Source: JAJUFS01 sp036381175
GTDB taxonomy: Bacteria > Pseudomonadota > Gammaproteobacteria > Natronospirales > JAJUFS01
Reading direction: 5' to 3'
DNA length: 64,000 nt
Assembly: GCA_036381175.1 (NCBI GenBank)
Contig: DASVDI010000009.1
Coordinates: 36,952-100,951 of the forward strand
This document shows, piece after piece, positions 26,883-35,748 of this stretch (within the stretch, counting starts at the first letter, position 1; every line of letters begins with the position of its first letter). The notes below the pieces were generated by a model that was not told the origin of the DNA, did no database searches, and saw only the letters and a list, made by a program, of their open reading frames with translations. Position numbers and translations under genes: made by a program.

Positions 26883-27520
26883 AACGCATCGGCATTCTCG
26901 GCGGCATGTACAACCCCGTTCACGACGGGCATTTGCGCGCGGCTATAGAGGCGCGTGAACTGCTCGGTCTGGATGAAGTGCGCCTCGTGCCGTGCGCCGC
27001 GCCGCCGCATCGCGAAGCGCCGGGCGTCAGCGCGACGCTGCGCGCGGAAATGGTTGCTGCTGCTGTTGCCGGCATTGAGTTTCTTGCGCTCGATGCGCGC
27101 GAACTCGAATTGCCGCCGCCGTCTTATACATTGCGTACGCTGGAAAGCCTGCGCGCAGAAATGCCGGATGCCGCGTTCGTGCTGTTGCTTGGCGAGGACG
27201 CCTTCCGCGGTTTCGATCGCTGGCACGAATGGCAAAAGGTTGCCGCGCTCGCACGCATCGCGGTCATGCGCCGGCCGGGCAACGAAGATCTTGAACTGCC
27301 GTCATCGTTGCAGGCGTGGCTGCGCGAGGTGGAAGTCGCGCAGGAAAAACTGTTCGATGGCGACACACCCGCGGTGACGTTTTGCGAAATCACCGCGCTG
27401 GGTATTTCTTCCACGCACATCCGCGGCCTGCGCGCGGCGAATCGCGATCCACGCTTTTTGTTGCCGGACGCGGTGCTCGACATCATCGAACGCGAAAATC
27501 TTTACAAGGAACGGAACTGA
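26879..27520 (+). CDS. nadD: Nicotinate-nucleotide adenylyltransferase
   Basis: Makes deamido-NAD+ from nicotinate mononucleotide and ATP. The 213-residue protein has the nucleotidyltransferase GGMYNPVHDGHL motif at residues 8-19 (H-x-G-H type) and the C-terminal ISSTHIRGL motif. The ATG at 26879 overlaps the holA stop (ATGA). Confidence 0.97.
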   Translation: MKRIGILGGMYNPVHDGHLRAAIEARELLGLDEVRLVPCAAPPHREAPGVSATLRAEMVAAAVAGIEFLALDARELELPPPSYTLRTLESLRAEMPDAAFVLLLGEDAFRGFDRWHEWQKVAALARIAVMRRPGNEDLELPSSLQAWLREVEVAQEKLFDGDTPAVTFCEITALGISSTHIRGLRAANRDPRFLLPDAVLDIIERENLYKERN

Positions 27521-27523
27521 ATC

Positions 27524-27853
27524 ATGCAAGCCGATGAAATGCGCGATCTTGTCGTCAGCGCACTGGAAGACGTGAAAGGCGTGGACATCGCGACGCTCGA
27601 TGTGCGCGGCAAGACCGCGATTACTGACTTCATGGTGATCGCGACGGGAACGTCCGATCGTCACGTCAAGGCACTCGCCGACAACGTGCTCGCCGAGGCG
27701 CGCAAGGTCGGCGTAAAGCCGCTGGGCGTGGAAGGCGAGCGCAGCGCCGAATGGATACTGCTTGATCTGAACGATGTGGTCGCGCACGTCATGATTCGCG
27801 AAGTGCGCGACTTCTACAATCTCGAGAAACTCTGGTCGGTCGATTCCGAATGA
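27524..27853 (+). CDS. rsfS: Ribosomal silencing factor RsfS
   Basis: Binds ribosomal protein L14 and blocks subunit joining when nutrients are short. The 109-residue protein has the family signature TDFMVIATGTSDRHVKALAD near residues 30-49 and GERSAEWILLDLNDVVAHVM. It lies 3 bases after nadD and overlaps rlmH by ATGA, the classic nadD-rsfS-rlmH order. Confidence 0.97.
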   Translation: MQADEMRDLVVSALEDVKGVDIATLDVRGKTAITDFMVIATGTSDRHVKALADNVLAEARKVGVKPLGVEGERSAEWILLDLNDVVAHVMIREVRDFYNLEKLWSVDSE

Positions 27854-28320
27854 AGATCCGGCTGCTTGCCGTCGGGCAGAAAATGCCCGCGTGGGTGACG
27901 GAAGGATTTACCGACTACGCCAATCGCATGCCGCCGGAATGCCGGCTTGAACTCATCGAACTGCCGCTCGCGCAACGCGCGAAAAGCCGGCCGCTCGAAC
28001 GCGCCGTGCGCGAGGAAGGTGAAAGAATGCTGGCGGCGTTGACGGGCAGCGAGCAACTGATCGCGCTCGATGTGCGTGGCAAGAGCTGGAACACGGAGCA
28101 ATTGTCGGCGGAACTTTCCGGCTGGCTGCAGGGCGGCCGCGACATCGCGCTCGCCATCGGCGGTCCCGACGGACTCGATGACGTCGTGCTGGAGCGCGCC
28201 GAACGTCGCTGGTCATTGTCGCCGCTGACATTGCCGCACCCGCTGGTGCGCGTGATCGTCGCGGAGCAGATTTATCGCGCGATGAGCATCCTGAAAAATC
28301 ATCCGTATCACCGCGCGTGA
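27850..28320 (+). CDS. rlmH: 23S rRNA pseudouridine-1915 N3-methyltransferase
   Basis: SPOUT methyltransferase acting on Psi1915 in helix 69 of 23S rRNA in 70S ribosomes. The 156-residue product shows LDVRGKSWNTEQLS, the SAM-knot IGGPDGLDD and LPHPLVRVIVAEQIYRA with YHRA at the C-terminus. Length equals E. coli RlmH. It is the last gene of the leuS operon before a palindromic repeat. Confidence 0.98.
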   Translation: MKIRLLAVGQKMPAWVTEGFTDYANRMPPECRLELIELPLAQRAKSRPLERAVREEGERMLAALTGSEQLIALDVRGKSWNTEQLSAELSGWLQGGRDIALAIGGPDGLDDVVLERAERRWSLSPLTLPHPLVRVIVAEQIYRAMSILKNHPYHRA

Positions 28321-28324
28321 GATC

Positions 28325-28365
28325 TAGCCCGGATAGAGCCGCGCGACAGCGCGGTGAAATCCGGG
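28325..28365. repeat. Palindromic intergenic element, CCCGGAT type
   Basis: Two nested inverted repeats: outer CCCGGAT (28328-28334) with ATCCGGG (28359-28365), inner CCGCGC (28339-28344), loop GACA, GCGCGG (28349-28354). This is the common dispersed TAGCCCGGAT...ATCCGGG element of proteobacterial genomes. It lies between rlmH and maf and may protect the upstream transcript. Confidence 0.75.
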
Positions 28366-28387
28366 AATGCCAGCAGGGTTTTATTCA

Positions 28388-28969
28388 ATGACGAATCTTG
28401 TTCTCGCCTCCGCCTCCCCCCGCCGAAAAACGCTGCTCGCGCAGATCGGCATTGAATACACCGCGCATCCGGTTGATCTCGACGAAACCGCCGACCCGAA
28501 TGAAACCGCCGACGCCTACGTGAAGCGCCTCGCGCTCGCCAAGGCGCGCACCTGCCGGGATCTGGCGACCATGCCGGATGATGCGGTCTTTCTCGGCGCG
28601 GACACAGCCGTCGTTCTCGACGGCGAGATTCTCGGCAAGCCGCGGGATCGCGAGGACGCGTTTTCCATGCTGCGACGGCTTTCGGGACGCGAACATCAGG
28701 TCTTGACCGCAGTGGCGCTGGTCCGCGGCGAGCGCGAGGCTATGCGAATCAGCACGAGCCGCGTAGGTTTCGCGGATGTATCGGATGCGGCAATCGCGGC
28801 ATACTGGAAGACCGGCGAGCCGGCGGACAAGGCGGGCGCCTACGGCATACAGGGGTATGCTGCGGCGTTCATTCATCATGTTTCGGGCAGTTATTCGGGC
28901 GTGGTGGGATTGCCGTTGTTCGAGACGGTCGAGTTGTTGAGGGAGTTCGGAATCGAGGTGCTGGGTTAA
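28388..28969 (+). CDS. maf: Maf-family nucleotide pyrophosphatase (dTTP/UTP type, YhdE-like)
   Basis: House-cleaning nucleoside triphosphate pyrophosphatase. The 193-residue protein starts MTNLVLASASPRRKTLLAQI, with the substrate-binding SxSPRR motif, and has GADTAVVLDGEILGKP near residue 74 and the KAGAYGIQGYAAAFI motif of the YhdE branch. I chose ATG 28388 because the conserved start fits; the open frame extends to 28367 with no homology-like residues. It precedes rng, as in many gammaproteobacteria. Confidence 0.95.
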   Translation: MTNLVLASASPRRKTLLAQIGIEYTAHPVDLDETADPNETADAYVKRLALAKARTCRDLATMPDDAVFLGADTAVVLDGEILGKPRDREDAFSMLRRLSGREHQVLTAVALVRGEREAMRISTSRVGFADVSDAAIAAYWKTGEPADKAGAYGIQGYAAAFIHHVSGSYSGVVGLPLFETVELLREFGIEVLG

Positions 28970-28993
28970 AAGAAAAAGCGCCATCGAAGATTT

Positions 28994-29059
28994 GTAGGAG
29001 CGCACTCCGTGCGCGAACGGTTCTTGCGAAGATTTTTCGCGCACGGAGTGCGCTCCTAC
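28994..29059. repeat. GTAGGAGCGC-type palindromic element
   Basis: Perfect 24-bp arms at 28994-29017 and 29036-29059 around an 18-base spacer. The left arm starts GTAGGAGCGCACTCCGTGCG. The arms are also internally palindromic. A related copy lies at 41681-41737 and a diverged one at 30632-30671, so this is a dispersed family. No T-run follows, so it is not a standard terminator. Confidence 0.85.
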
Positions 29060-29074
29060 ATCGCTTCGTTCGAG

Positions 29075-29115
29075 AATTGAAAGACAAGTGCTTTCAAAGT
29101 TCTTGTCTTTCAATT
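29075..29115 (+). promoter_or_regulatory. Long hairpin in the rng upstream region
   Basis: Perfect 14-bp inverted repeat, AATTGAAAGACAAG (29075-29088) and CTTGTCTTTCAATT (29102-29115), with a 13-base spacer, ending 16 bases before the GTG start of rng. It is AT-rich and unlike the dispersed palindromes. It may be a 5'-leader structure acting in rng control or mRNA decay; RNase E is known to autoregulate through its leader, but this link for rng is inference. Confidence 0.5.
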
Positions 29116-29131
29116 TTCGCGAGTACACGAC

Positions 29132-30619
29132 GTGAGCATGGAAATCCTGATCAACGTGACGCCGCGGGAAACGCGCGTCGCGCTTGTCGAGAACGGTGTC
29201 CTGCAGGAAGTGTTCATCGAGCGCGCGCAGCGTCGCGGTCTCGTTGGCAACATCTATCGCGGCAAGGTGTCGCGTGTGCTGCCGGGCATGCAGGCGGCGT
29301 TCATTGAAGTCGGGCTCGAGCGCACCGCGTTCCTGCACGCATCCGATATCGCCAAGACCGCCTACGGTGGCGAGGACGTACCCGAATCGCGCCCGGCCGA
29401 TATTCGCGACCTGCTGCACGAAGGCAAGGAACTCATGGTGCAGGTGCTGAAGGATCCGCTCGGCAGCAAGGGCGCGCGACTTACCACGCACATTTCCATT
29501 CCCTCGCGTTATCTCGTTTACATGCCCGACGGCAAGGGCATAGCGATGTCCACGCGCATTGAAGACGACACCGAGCGCACGCGGCTGCGTGAAATGGTCG
29601 AGACCTGCGTCGCGCACCAGGAAACGCCGCTTCACATCGAGAACGGCGGCTACATCATTCGCACGGCCGCGGAAGGCGCATCCATGGACGCGTTGCGCGC
29701 CGACATGATGTTTCTCAACCGGCTGTGGGAATCCGTACAGCACCAGATGAAGAATTCGAAAGCAGGCAGCCTTGTGCACGAAGACCTGCCGCTGCCGGTG
29801 CGCATCCTGCGCGACCTGCTCGATTCGGGCGTCGAGCAGGTGCGCGTCGATTCGAACATGACCTGGGAGCGCATGCGGGAATTCACGCAGATGTTCATTC
29901 CCGACATGACGGACCGCATCGAGCTTTATTCCGGTGACCGGCCGATTTTCGATTTCTACAATGTCGAAGAGGAAATTCGCCGCGCGCTGGAGCGAAAGGT
30001 GCCGCTGAAATCCGGCGGTTATCTCATCATTGACCAGACCGAGGCGATGACCACGGTCGACATCAACACCGGTGCTTACGTCGGTTATCGCAATCTCGAG
30101 GAAACCATTTTCAAAACGAATCTTGAAGCCGCGCAGGCGATCGCGCGGCAGCTTCGTCTGCGTAATCTCGGCGGCATCATCATTATCGATTTCATCGACA
30201 TGGTTGAGGCCGAGCACCGGCAGATGGTGTACGCGGCATTGGAAAAGGCGCTGGAAAAAGACCACGCCAAGACGCAGGTGACGCAAGTCTCGCAACTCGG
30301 TCTCGTGGAAATGACGCGCAAGCGCACGCGCGAAAGCCTGGAGCACGTGCTTTGCACGGCGTGTCCTACATGTTCCGGACGCGGCTCGGTAAAAACCGCC
30401 GAGACCGTCTGCTATGACATTTTCCGCGAAGTGATGCGCGAGACGCGGCAGTTCAAGGTGCAGGAACTCATGGTGCTCGCCGCGCAGGATGTCGTGGACA
30501 TGCTGCTCGACGAGGAATCCACCAGCCTCGCCGAACTCGAAGAACACATCGGCATTCCGGTTCGCCTGCAAGCGGAGACGCTTTACACGCCGGAGCAGTT
30601 TGATGTTGTTCCAATGTGA
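29132..30619 (+). CDS. rng: Ribonuclease G
   Basis: Endoribonuclease of the RNase E/G family, for 16S rRNA 5' maturation and mRNA decay. 495 residues: NVTPRETRVALVENG start, S1 RNA-binding domain (about 35-125, GNIYRGKVSRVLPGMQAAF), RNase H-like and catalytic domain with DQTEAMTTVDINTG near residue 300, where the Asp ligands lie, and the zinc-link CxxC in TACPTCSGRG near residue 409. It lacks the long C-terminal scaffold of RNase E. GTG 29132 and ATG 29138 are both possible starts. Confidence 0.97.
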   Translation: MSMEILINVTPRETRVALVENGVLQEVFIERAQRRGLVGNIYRGKVSRVLPGMQAAFIEVGLERTAFLHASDIAKTAYGGEDVPESRPADIRDLLHEGKELMVQVLKDPLGSKGARLTTHISIPSRYLVYMPDGKGIAMSTRIEDDTERTRLREMVETCVAHQETPLHIENGGYIIRTAAEGASMDALRADMMFLNRLWESVQHQMKNSKAGSLVHEDLPLPVRILRDLLDSGVEQVRVDSNMTWERMREFTQMFIPDMTDRIELYSGDRPIFDFYNVEEEIRRALERKVPLKSGGYLIIDQTEAMTTVDINTGAYVGYRNLEETIFKTNLEAAQAIARQLRLRNLGGIIIIDFIDMVEAEHRQMVYAALEKALEKDHAKTQVTQVSQLGLVEMTRKRTRESLEHVLCTACPTCSGRGSVKTAETVCYDIFREVMRETRQFKVQELMVLAAQDVVDMLLDEESTSLAELEEHIGIPVRLQAETLYTPEQFDVVPM

Positions 30620-30631
30620 GAATAATGATGG

Positions 30632-30671
30632 GTAGGAGCGCCTTCAGGCGCGAACCATTCGCGCCTGCAAG
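30632..30671. repeat. Diverged GTAGGAGCGC-type element
   Basis: GTAGGAGCGCCTTCAGGCGC begins at 30632, with an internal GCGCCT/AGGCGC hairpin; a partial second arm TTCGCGCCTGCAAG ends at 30671. It sits between rng and yhdP. It matches the outer bases of the 28994 element but has a different core. Confidence 0.65.
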
Positions 30672-30696
30672 ACAACATCGCGCTGGATTCAGATAA

Positions 30697-33600
30697 ATGT
30701 CGAAGTTCGCCCGCCGCCTCTGGAAATGGCTCGCCGCAACGCTCGCAGGCCTTCTGATCCTGCTTGCGATCGGCGTCGGGCTGTTTCGCCTTGCCGTGCC
30801 GATGGTGCCCCAGCTGCGGGCCGACGCCGAGGCGATGGCCGAGCGCGCGCTGGGCTGGCCGGTGCACATCGGCGAGATCGATCTTCAATGGGCGCTGGTC
30901 GGCCCCGAGCTGGTGCTGACAGATGTCCAACTGCTCGCGCCCGAAACCCGGCAGCCGCTGATCACGGCGACACGGCTGGACATCATTTTCGGTCCGCTGG
31001 ATTTTTTCCAGCAAGGCATGCCGCGGCCGAGCCACGTGCGCCTGCACCAGCCGACGCTCGCGCTGGAACGCGGCGCAGACGGAAATTTCTACCTTTCGGG
31101 GAATGCGTTACCCACAACTGACGGTGCCCGCACGGACTGGCGGGAACTGCTGGAGCTTGGACTTCGCCATGGCCGGCTGACCATTCTCGACGGTGAACTG
31201 CATTACCGTGACCTCGCGCGGGACATCGAGGACTGGACGCTGCGGCTGGCCGAGGTGACGCTCGCCTCTGACGGCGAGCACCACGAATTCGAAGGCAGCA
31301 TCGTTCCTCCCGGCGCGCTCGGCGAGCAGCTTGTGATCGAATTTTCCGCCGAAGGTCCGCCCGCTACGCCGGAGAACTGGCAATGGACGCTCGAATTCGA
31401 AGCGAGCGAGCTCGGCCTCCAGGGCTGGTACCGGCAGCTGGGCTGGAGCGAGCGCGACCTTGCGCCACTTGGCAGCTTGAGTATCGCGGGCCAGGCGAGT
31501 GGCCGGGGGCTGGACGTCTTGACCGGCAAGGGCTCATTCGGCCTCACCGATATTGTCCTCGCGGACGGCTCGACCAGAGATCGCCTGCCCGCGCATTTCG
31601 AAACCGTCGGCATGCTGTGGAAGGTGAAGCGGGAAGAAGACCGGTTTCAGATCGCGGCCGAAAATCTCGTCATTGAAAGCGGTGATGCACGTTTTGAAAA
31701 CGGTGTCGTGTCCGTGCAGACGGGCAGCGAGTATCCGCTCGAAATCACCGCGTTCCGCCTGCCGTTGGCGGCACTGGCCGGGCTGACGCGGTTGCTGCCC
31801 GGCAATTCCGAACCCCTGTCGAAGATCACCGATGTTGCCGAACGTCTTGCGCCCCACGGCGAGTTGCAGGCCCTGGCGCTCGGGCTGGATCTACAGGCCG
31901 AGCCGGTCCGGTTTCACGTCCAGGCGGAATTCCGCGATCTCGGCATCCGGCGCTGGGACGAACTGCCGGGCTTCACGCAGCTGACCGGCAGTGTTCGTGG
32001 TGATGAAACCGCCGGCAAGCTCCTGTTGAACAGCCGGGATGTCAGCATTGATTTCGGCGAACTTTTCCGCGCGCAGCTGCCCTTCGAAACATTGAACGCG
32101 AACCTGTCCTGGCAGGTCGAGGCGGACGGCTGGCATGTTCGTGGCAGCGGCGCTGTCGCCGATCACGGCGGCATGACGGCGCGTGCGGACTTCGCGCTTG
32201 ATCTGCCGACAGCGGCTCCTGCGCGCATTGATCTCGTCGCCACTGCGCGGGATGTGGATCTCGCCGCGCGTTCCGCCTGGCTGCCGGTCGGCATCATGTC
32301 CGACGCACTGATTCACTGGCTGGACACGGCCATCATTGGTGGTTACGTGCCTGAAGCAGCACTGGTCCTGCGCGGGCCACTCGAGAATTTTCCCTTCCGC
32401 GACGGCAGCGGCACATTCGATGTTCGTTTCGCGACGCGCGATACGGTGGTCGAATACGCGCCCGGCTGGCCGCGCGTCGAAGGCCTGAGCGCCAACGCGC
32501 ATTTCCATGGTCCGGGGCTGGATATCCGCGTCGAGGAGGCCACGGTGAGCGGTCTCGCCGTCAACGGCGGCCTTGCGCGGTTTGAAGATCTGCGCGAAGG
32601 CCTGCTGGAAGTCGATGCGATGACGGCGGGCGACATGAAAGACGCCTGGCAATTCCTCGCGGCGAGTCCTTTGCAGGAATCGCTGGACGGCGTGCTCAAC
32701 GCGCTCGATGTCAGCGGTCCGATGCAGGCGCGCGTCGCGATGGAAATTCCCCTGAAGAACACCGCCGCGACAACGCTGAAAGTCGATGCTGATCTCAAGG
32801 AAATCGACGTGCATCCGGTGTCGCTGCCCTGGACGGTCGAAGCGCTGCAGGGCGCGGTGACGGTCACGGAAAACGCCGTCACCGCCGACGAGCTGATCGG
32901 GCAGCTCACCGGTCATCCGTTCACGGCATCCATTGCCGCCGAGGCACCTGCGCGGGAAGGCGAATTCTCGCCGGCGCGAATCCACATGCGTGGGCGCACC
33001 GGCACTGACGAATTTGAAGCATTCCTGCCGGCGGCGTGGTTGTCGCGTCTTGAGGGCGAGTTCGGCTGGACGGGTGAACTGCGGGTCGGCGGGGAAGAGG
33101 ATTTGAGCATCGGGATCAAGAGCGAGCTCGACGGTGTGAGCAGTGCGTTGCCCGCGCCGCTCGATGTTGTGCGTCCCATCGCCGTCGATATCACGCTGCC
33201 GGGTGACTCGCTTATCGAGGCCGGCTTCAACGCCCGCGATCTCGGCACCGGCACGCTCGCCTTCACCGAAACGGATGACGAGTGGCGCTTTGATCGCGGC
33301 TGGCTGAGCCTTGGCTCGACAACGCGCCCGGCACTGCCCGATGCGCCCGGATTGCACGTGGAAGGGCGAGTTTCGGCGCTGGATATCGGCGAGTGGCTAG
33401 CGGTGGGTGTCACAGCGGAAACCGGAAGTGGCGATCCGCTGGTGCGGGATTTCGCCATCGAGGCCGCGCGCATGAAGGCCGGCGGCCTGACGCTGGAAAA
33501 CCAGGTGCTGCGTGGAAAACGCCTTGCGGATTCCGGCTGGGAACTCATGTTGTCCGGTCCCGCCGAAGGGCAGATCCGGATTCCATCATTGAACGCAAAC

Positions 33601-34548
33601 GGACAGCCGTGGAATGTCGCGCTCACGCAGTTGCATTTGCCGTTGAACGAGACCGAAGCCGAGGCGGTGGAGGAGGCCACCGGGCCGAAAAACGTGCCTG
33701 ACCCGCGCGAGATGCCCGGCCTGCAGATCGATATCCGCGATCTGCGCGTCGGTCCGGTGCGGCTTGGCCACGTCAGCGGGGCGTTGCAACGCACCGCGAT
33801 CGGTTACACCACGCAGGATCTCAGGGCAAAAGGCCTCAGTTTCACGCTGGACCTGGATGGCCGCTGGGAGGTCGTGAAGGACGAGCATTACACCTCGATC
33901 ACCAGCGTCCTCGTGAGCACCGACATCGGCGACACGCTCGCGGCGCTCGGTTACGAGAGTGGCGTTGATGCCGACGACGGGCGCATCGAAGCCAATCTCG
34001 CCTGGCACGCCGCGCCCATGGCGATGGAATACGGCCTGCTGGAAGGCACGATCAGCTTCAATTTCGAAGACGGCTCGCTCAGCGAGGTCAATCCGGGCGC
34101 GGGGCGTTTGATTGGGCTTTTCAGCATTTCCGCGCTGCCGCGGCGCCTGATCCTGGATTTCAGCGATTTCTTCAGCGAGGGGTTGTCTTTCGACACCCTG
34201 AAGGGCGATTTCCTGCTCACCGAAGGCAATGCCTACACCACCAACGTGCAGCTCGAAGGCCCGTCGATTTCGGCCCTGCTGGTCGGGCGCACCGGCCTCA
34301 CGGCGCGGGATTACGACCAGCTCGCCATCGTCGATCCGGGTGTTTCCGCGTCGCTGCCGGTCGCGGGTTACCTGGCTGCCGGTCCCAGCGTGGGCGCGGC
34401 CCTGTTATTGTTGTCGCAACTTCTTGAGGCGCCGCTGTCCGATATCACGCAAGTGAAATATCGCATCACCGGCAGCTGGGACGAGCCTGTCATCGAACGC
34501 GTCGAGGATTCCAATGCGCAGAAAAAGCCGCCACCAGGCAATCAGTAA
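30697..34548 (+). CDS. yhdP: YhdP family AsmA-like protein
   Basis: Very long (1283 residues) envelope-spanning protein of the AsmA-like/TIGR02099 family. Members form hydrophobic-groove bridges for phospholipid transport between inner and outer membranes. One N-terminal membrane segment (about 8-30) is followed by a long periplasmic beta-rich body. The C-terminal part has GRLIGLFSISALPRRLILDF and the end SDITQVKYRITGSWDEPVIE, which are characteristic. Length is typical of YhdP. Its last codons overlap the next gene. It follows rng as in E. coli. Confidence 0.95.
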   Translation: MSKFARRLWKWLAATLAGLLILLAIGVGLFRLAVPMVPQLRADAEAMAERALGWPVHIGEIDLQWALVGPELVLTDVQLLAPETRQPLITATRLDIIFGPLDFFQQGMPRPSHVRLHQPTLALERGADGNFYLSGNALPTTDGARTDWRELLELGLRHGRLTILDGELHYRDLARDIEDWTLRLAEVTLASDGEHHEFEGSIVPPGALGEQLVIEFSAEGPPATPENWQWTLEFEASELGLQGWYRQLGWSERDLAPLGSLSIAGQASGRGLDVLTGKGSFGLTDIVLADGSTRDRLPAHFETVGMLWKVKREEDRFQIAAENLVIESGDARFENGVVSVQTGSEYPLEITAFRLPLAALAGLTRLLPGNSEPLSKITDVAERLAPHGELQALALGLDLQAEPVRFHVQAEFRDLGIRRWDELPGFTQLTGSVRGDETAGKLLLNSRDVSIDFGELFRAQLPFETLNANLSWQVEADGWHVRGSGAVADHGGMTARADFALDLPTAAPARIDLVATARDVDLAARSAWLPVGIMSDALIHWLDTAIIGGYVPEAALVLRGPLENFPFRDGSGTFDVRFATRDTVVEYAPGWPRVEGLSANAHFHGPGLDIRVEEATVSGLAVNGGLARFEDLREGLLEVDAMTAGDMKDAWQFLAASPLQESLDGVLNALDVSGPMQARVAMEIPLKNTAATTLKVDADLKEIDVHPVSLPWTVEALQGAVTVTENAVTADELIGQLTGHPFTASIAAEAPAREGEFSPARIHMRGRTGTDEFEAFLPAAWLSRLEGEFGWTGELRVGGEEDLSIGIKSELDGVSSALPAPLDVVRPIAVDITLPGDSLIEAGFNARDLGTGTLAFTETDDEWRFDRGWLSLGSTTRPALPDAPGLHVEGRVSALDIGEWLAVGVTAETGSGDPLVRDFAIEAARMKAGGLTLENQVLRGKRLADSGWELMLSGPAEGQIRIPSLNANGQPWNVALTQLHLPLNETEAEAVEEATGPKNVPDPREMPGLQIDIRDLRVGPVRLGHVSGALQRTAIGYTTQDLRAKGLSFTLDLDGRWEVVKDEHYTSITSVLVSTDIGDTLAALGYESGVDADDGRIEANLAWHAAPMAMEYGLLEGTISFNFEDGSLSEVNPGAGRLIGLFSISALPRRLILDFSDFFSEGLSFDTLKGDFLLTEGNAYTTNVQLEGPSISALLVGRTGLTARDYDQLAIVDPGVSASLPVAGYLAAGPSVGAALLLLSQLLEAPLSDITQVKYRITGSWDEPVIERVEDSNAQKKPPPGNQ

Positions 34549-34876
34549 GTATTTGTTTTTACTGGTGTTACTGATTTCCTGCAGCGCGCGGGCCGCGGGC
34601 AGCTGGACCTTGTCCGCCTCCGAATGGTCGCGGCCGCGCAGCGGCGAGGCCGTGCTCGCGATGGAACCCGTGGCCGAGGCCGTCCGCGCCTGGCAGGCGG
34701 CCGATGCCGCCACGGGAACGAGCCGCCTGCAATTGCTGTATCCCGGCGGCGAGGAAGGCAGCCTGTGGGCCGCCGAGCTGCACGACTGGCTCGTCGCGCT
34801 GGGCGTTCCGCCGGGCGCCATCGAAGTCGTGGCCGGCGGCGATCCGGGGCAGCTCGAGATCCGCCTGCTGAACTGA
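34514..34876 (+). CDS. Small secreted protein of unknown function
   Basis: 120 residues with an apparent signal peptide (positively charged start, hydrophobic YLFLLVLLISC near 13-23, cleavage near ARAAG). The mature part, about 95 residues, includes RLQLLYPGGEEGSLWAAELH. It resembles short periplasmic proteins encoded between yhdP and nitrilase genes, but I do not recognise a function. Its start overlaps the yhdP end by 35 bases, so it should be translationally coupled. Cys22 near the end of the hydrophobic stretch could make it a lipoprotein, but the lipobox (LLIS-C) is only fair. Confidence 0.65.
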   Translation: MRRKSRHQAISKYLFLLVLLISCSARAAGSWTLSASEWSRPRSGEAVLAMEPVAEAVRAWQAADAATGTSRLQLLYPGGEEGSLWAAELHDWLVALGVPPGAIEVVAGGDPGQLEIRLLN

Positions 34877-34922
34877 ATTTCCGCTTTGTCCCCGGCGTTA
34901 TTAGAGGAAACAGGACTTCCCC

Positions 34923-35747
34923 ATGACCCTTGTCGCCGCCCTGCAAATGGCTTCCGGCCCGCGCCTGGATCCCAATCTCGATGAAGCCCGCCGCTTGCTT
35001 CGCGAAGCCGCGGCAGCGGGCGCGAAACTGGCCGTGCTGCCCGAGTATTTCGCGCAGTTCGGCCTGCCCGAGGCGGAGCGCGTCCAGTCCGCGGAGAAGC
35101 CCGGCAGCGGACCCGTGCAGGAATTTCTCGCCCGCACCGCGTTTGAAACCGGAATGTGGATTGTCGGCGGCAGCCTGCCCATGAAAACCGGGGAAACGTC
35201 AGGTGAGCGCGTGCGTGGCGCTTGTCTCGTGTTCAACAGCGAGGGCGAGCAGGTCGCGCGCTTCGACAAGATGCATTTGTTCGACGTGCATATCCCCGAG
35301 CGGGACGAACACTACGAGGAATCCGGCTGGACGGAGCCCGGTGATGCGATCGTGGTCGTCGACACGCCCTTCGGGCGGCTGGGGCTCGCTGTCTGTTATG
35401 ATCTTAGATTCCCGGAACTGTTTCGCGGCATGAGCTTAAAAGGCGTTGATATCGTCGCGCTGCCGGCGGCATTTACCGCGGCCACGGGACGCGCGCACTG
35501 GGAAATCCTCCTGCGCGCCCGCGCGGTCGAAAACCTTGCCTACGTCGTCGCAGCGGCACAGGGCGGCTTTCATGCCAACGGCCGCGAAACCTTCGGCGAT
35601 TCAATGATCGTCGATCCTTGGGGCGGCGTTCTCGCGCGTCGCCGCGAAAACGGCAGTGGTGTTGTCCTCGGCAACATCGATCTCGAACGTCAGCGCCATC
35701 TGCGGCGCACGTTCCCCGCACTCGACCACCGGAAACTTGAAGGCTGA
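34923..35747 (+). CDS. Nitrilase-superfamily amidase (Nit1/deaminated-glutathione amidase-like)
   Basis: 274-residue cytoplasmic carbon-nitrogen hydrolase. The triad is seen as Glu in VLPEYFAQFG (near 41), Lys in RFDKMHLFDV (near 116) and Cys in LAVCYDLRFPELFR (near 158). The pattern fits the Nit1/YbeM group that hydrolyses deaminated glutathione, a repair enzyme for transaminase by-products; omega-amidase is an alternative. GAGG lies about 10 bases before the ATG. It ends one base before the tldD start. Confidence 0.9.
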   Translation: MTLVAALQMASGPRLDPNLDEARRLLREAAAAGAKLAVLPEYFAQFGLPEAERVQSAEKPGSGPVQEFLARTAFETGMWIVGGSLPMKTGETSGERVRGACLVFNSEGEQVARFDKMHLFDVHIPERDEHYEESGWTEPGDAIVVVDTPFGRLGLAVCYDLRFPELFRGMSLKGVDIVALPAAFTAATGRAHWEILLRARAVENLAYVVAAAQGGFHANGRETFGDSMIVDPWGGVLARRRENGSGVVLGNIDLERQRHLRRTFPALDHRKLEG

Positions 35748-35748
35748 C

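Noticed and set aside
28385..30571. A 728-codon open frame on the minus strand opposite maf and rng
   Set aside because: It is a shadow of the high-GC coding on the + strand; the + frames give clear Maf and RNase G, and the minus product has no recognisable motif.
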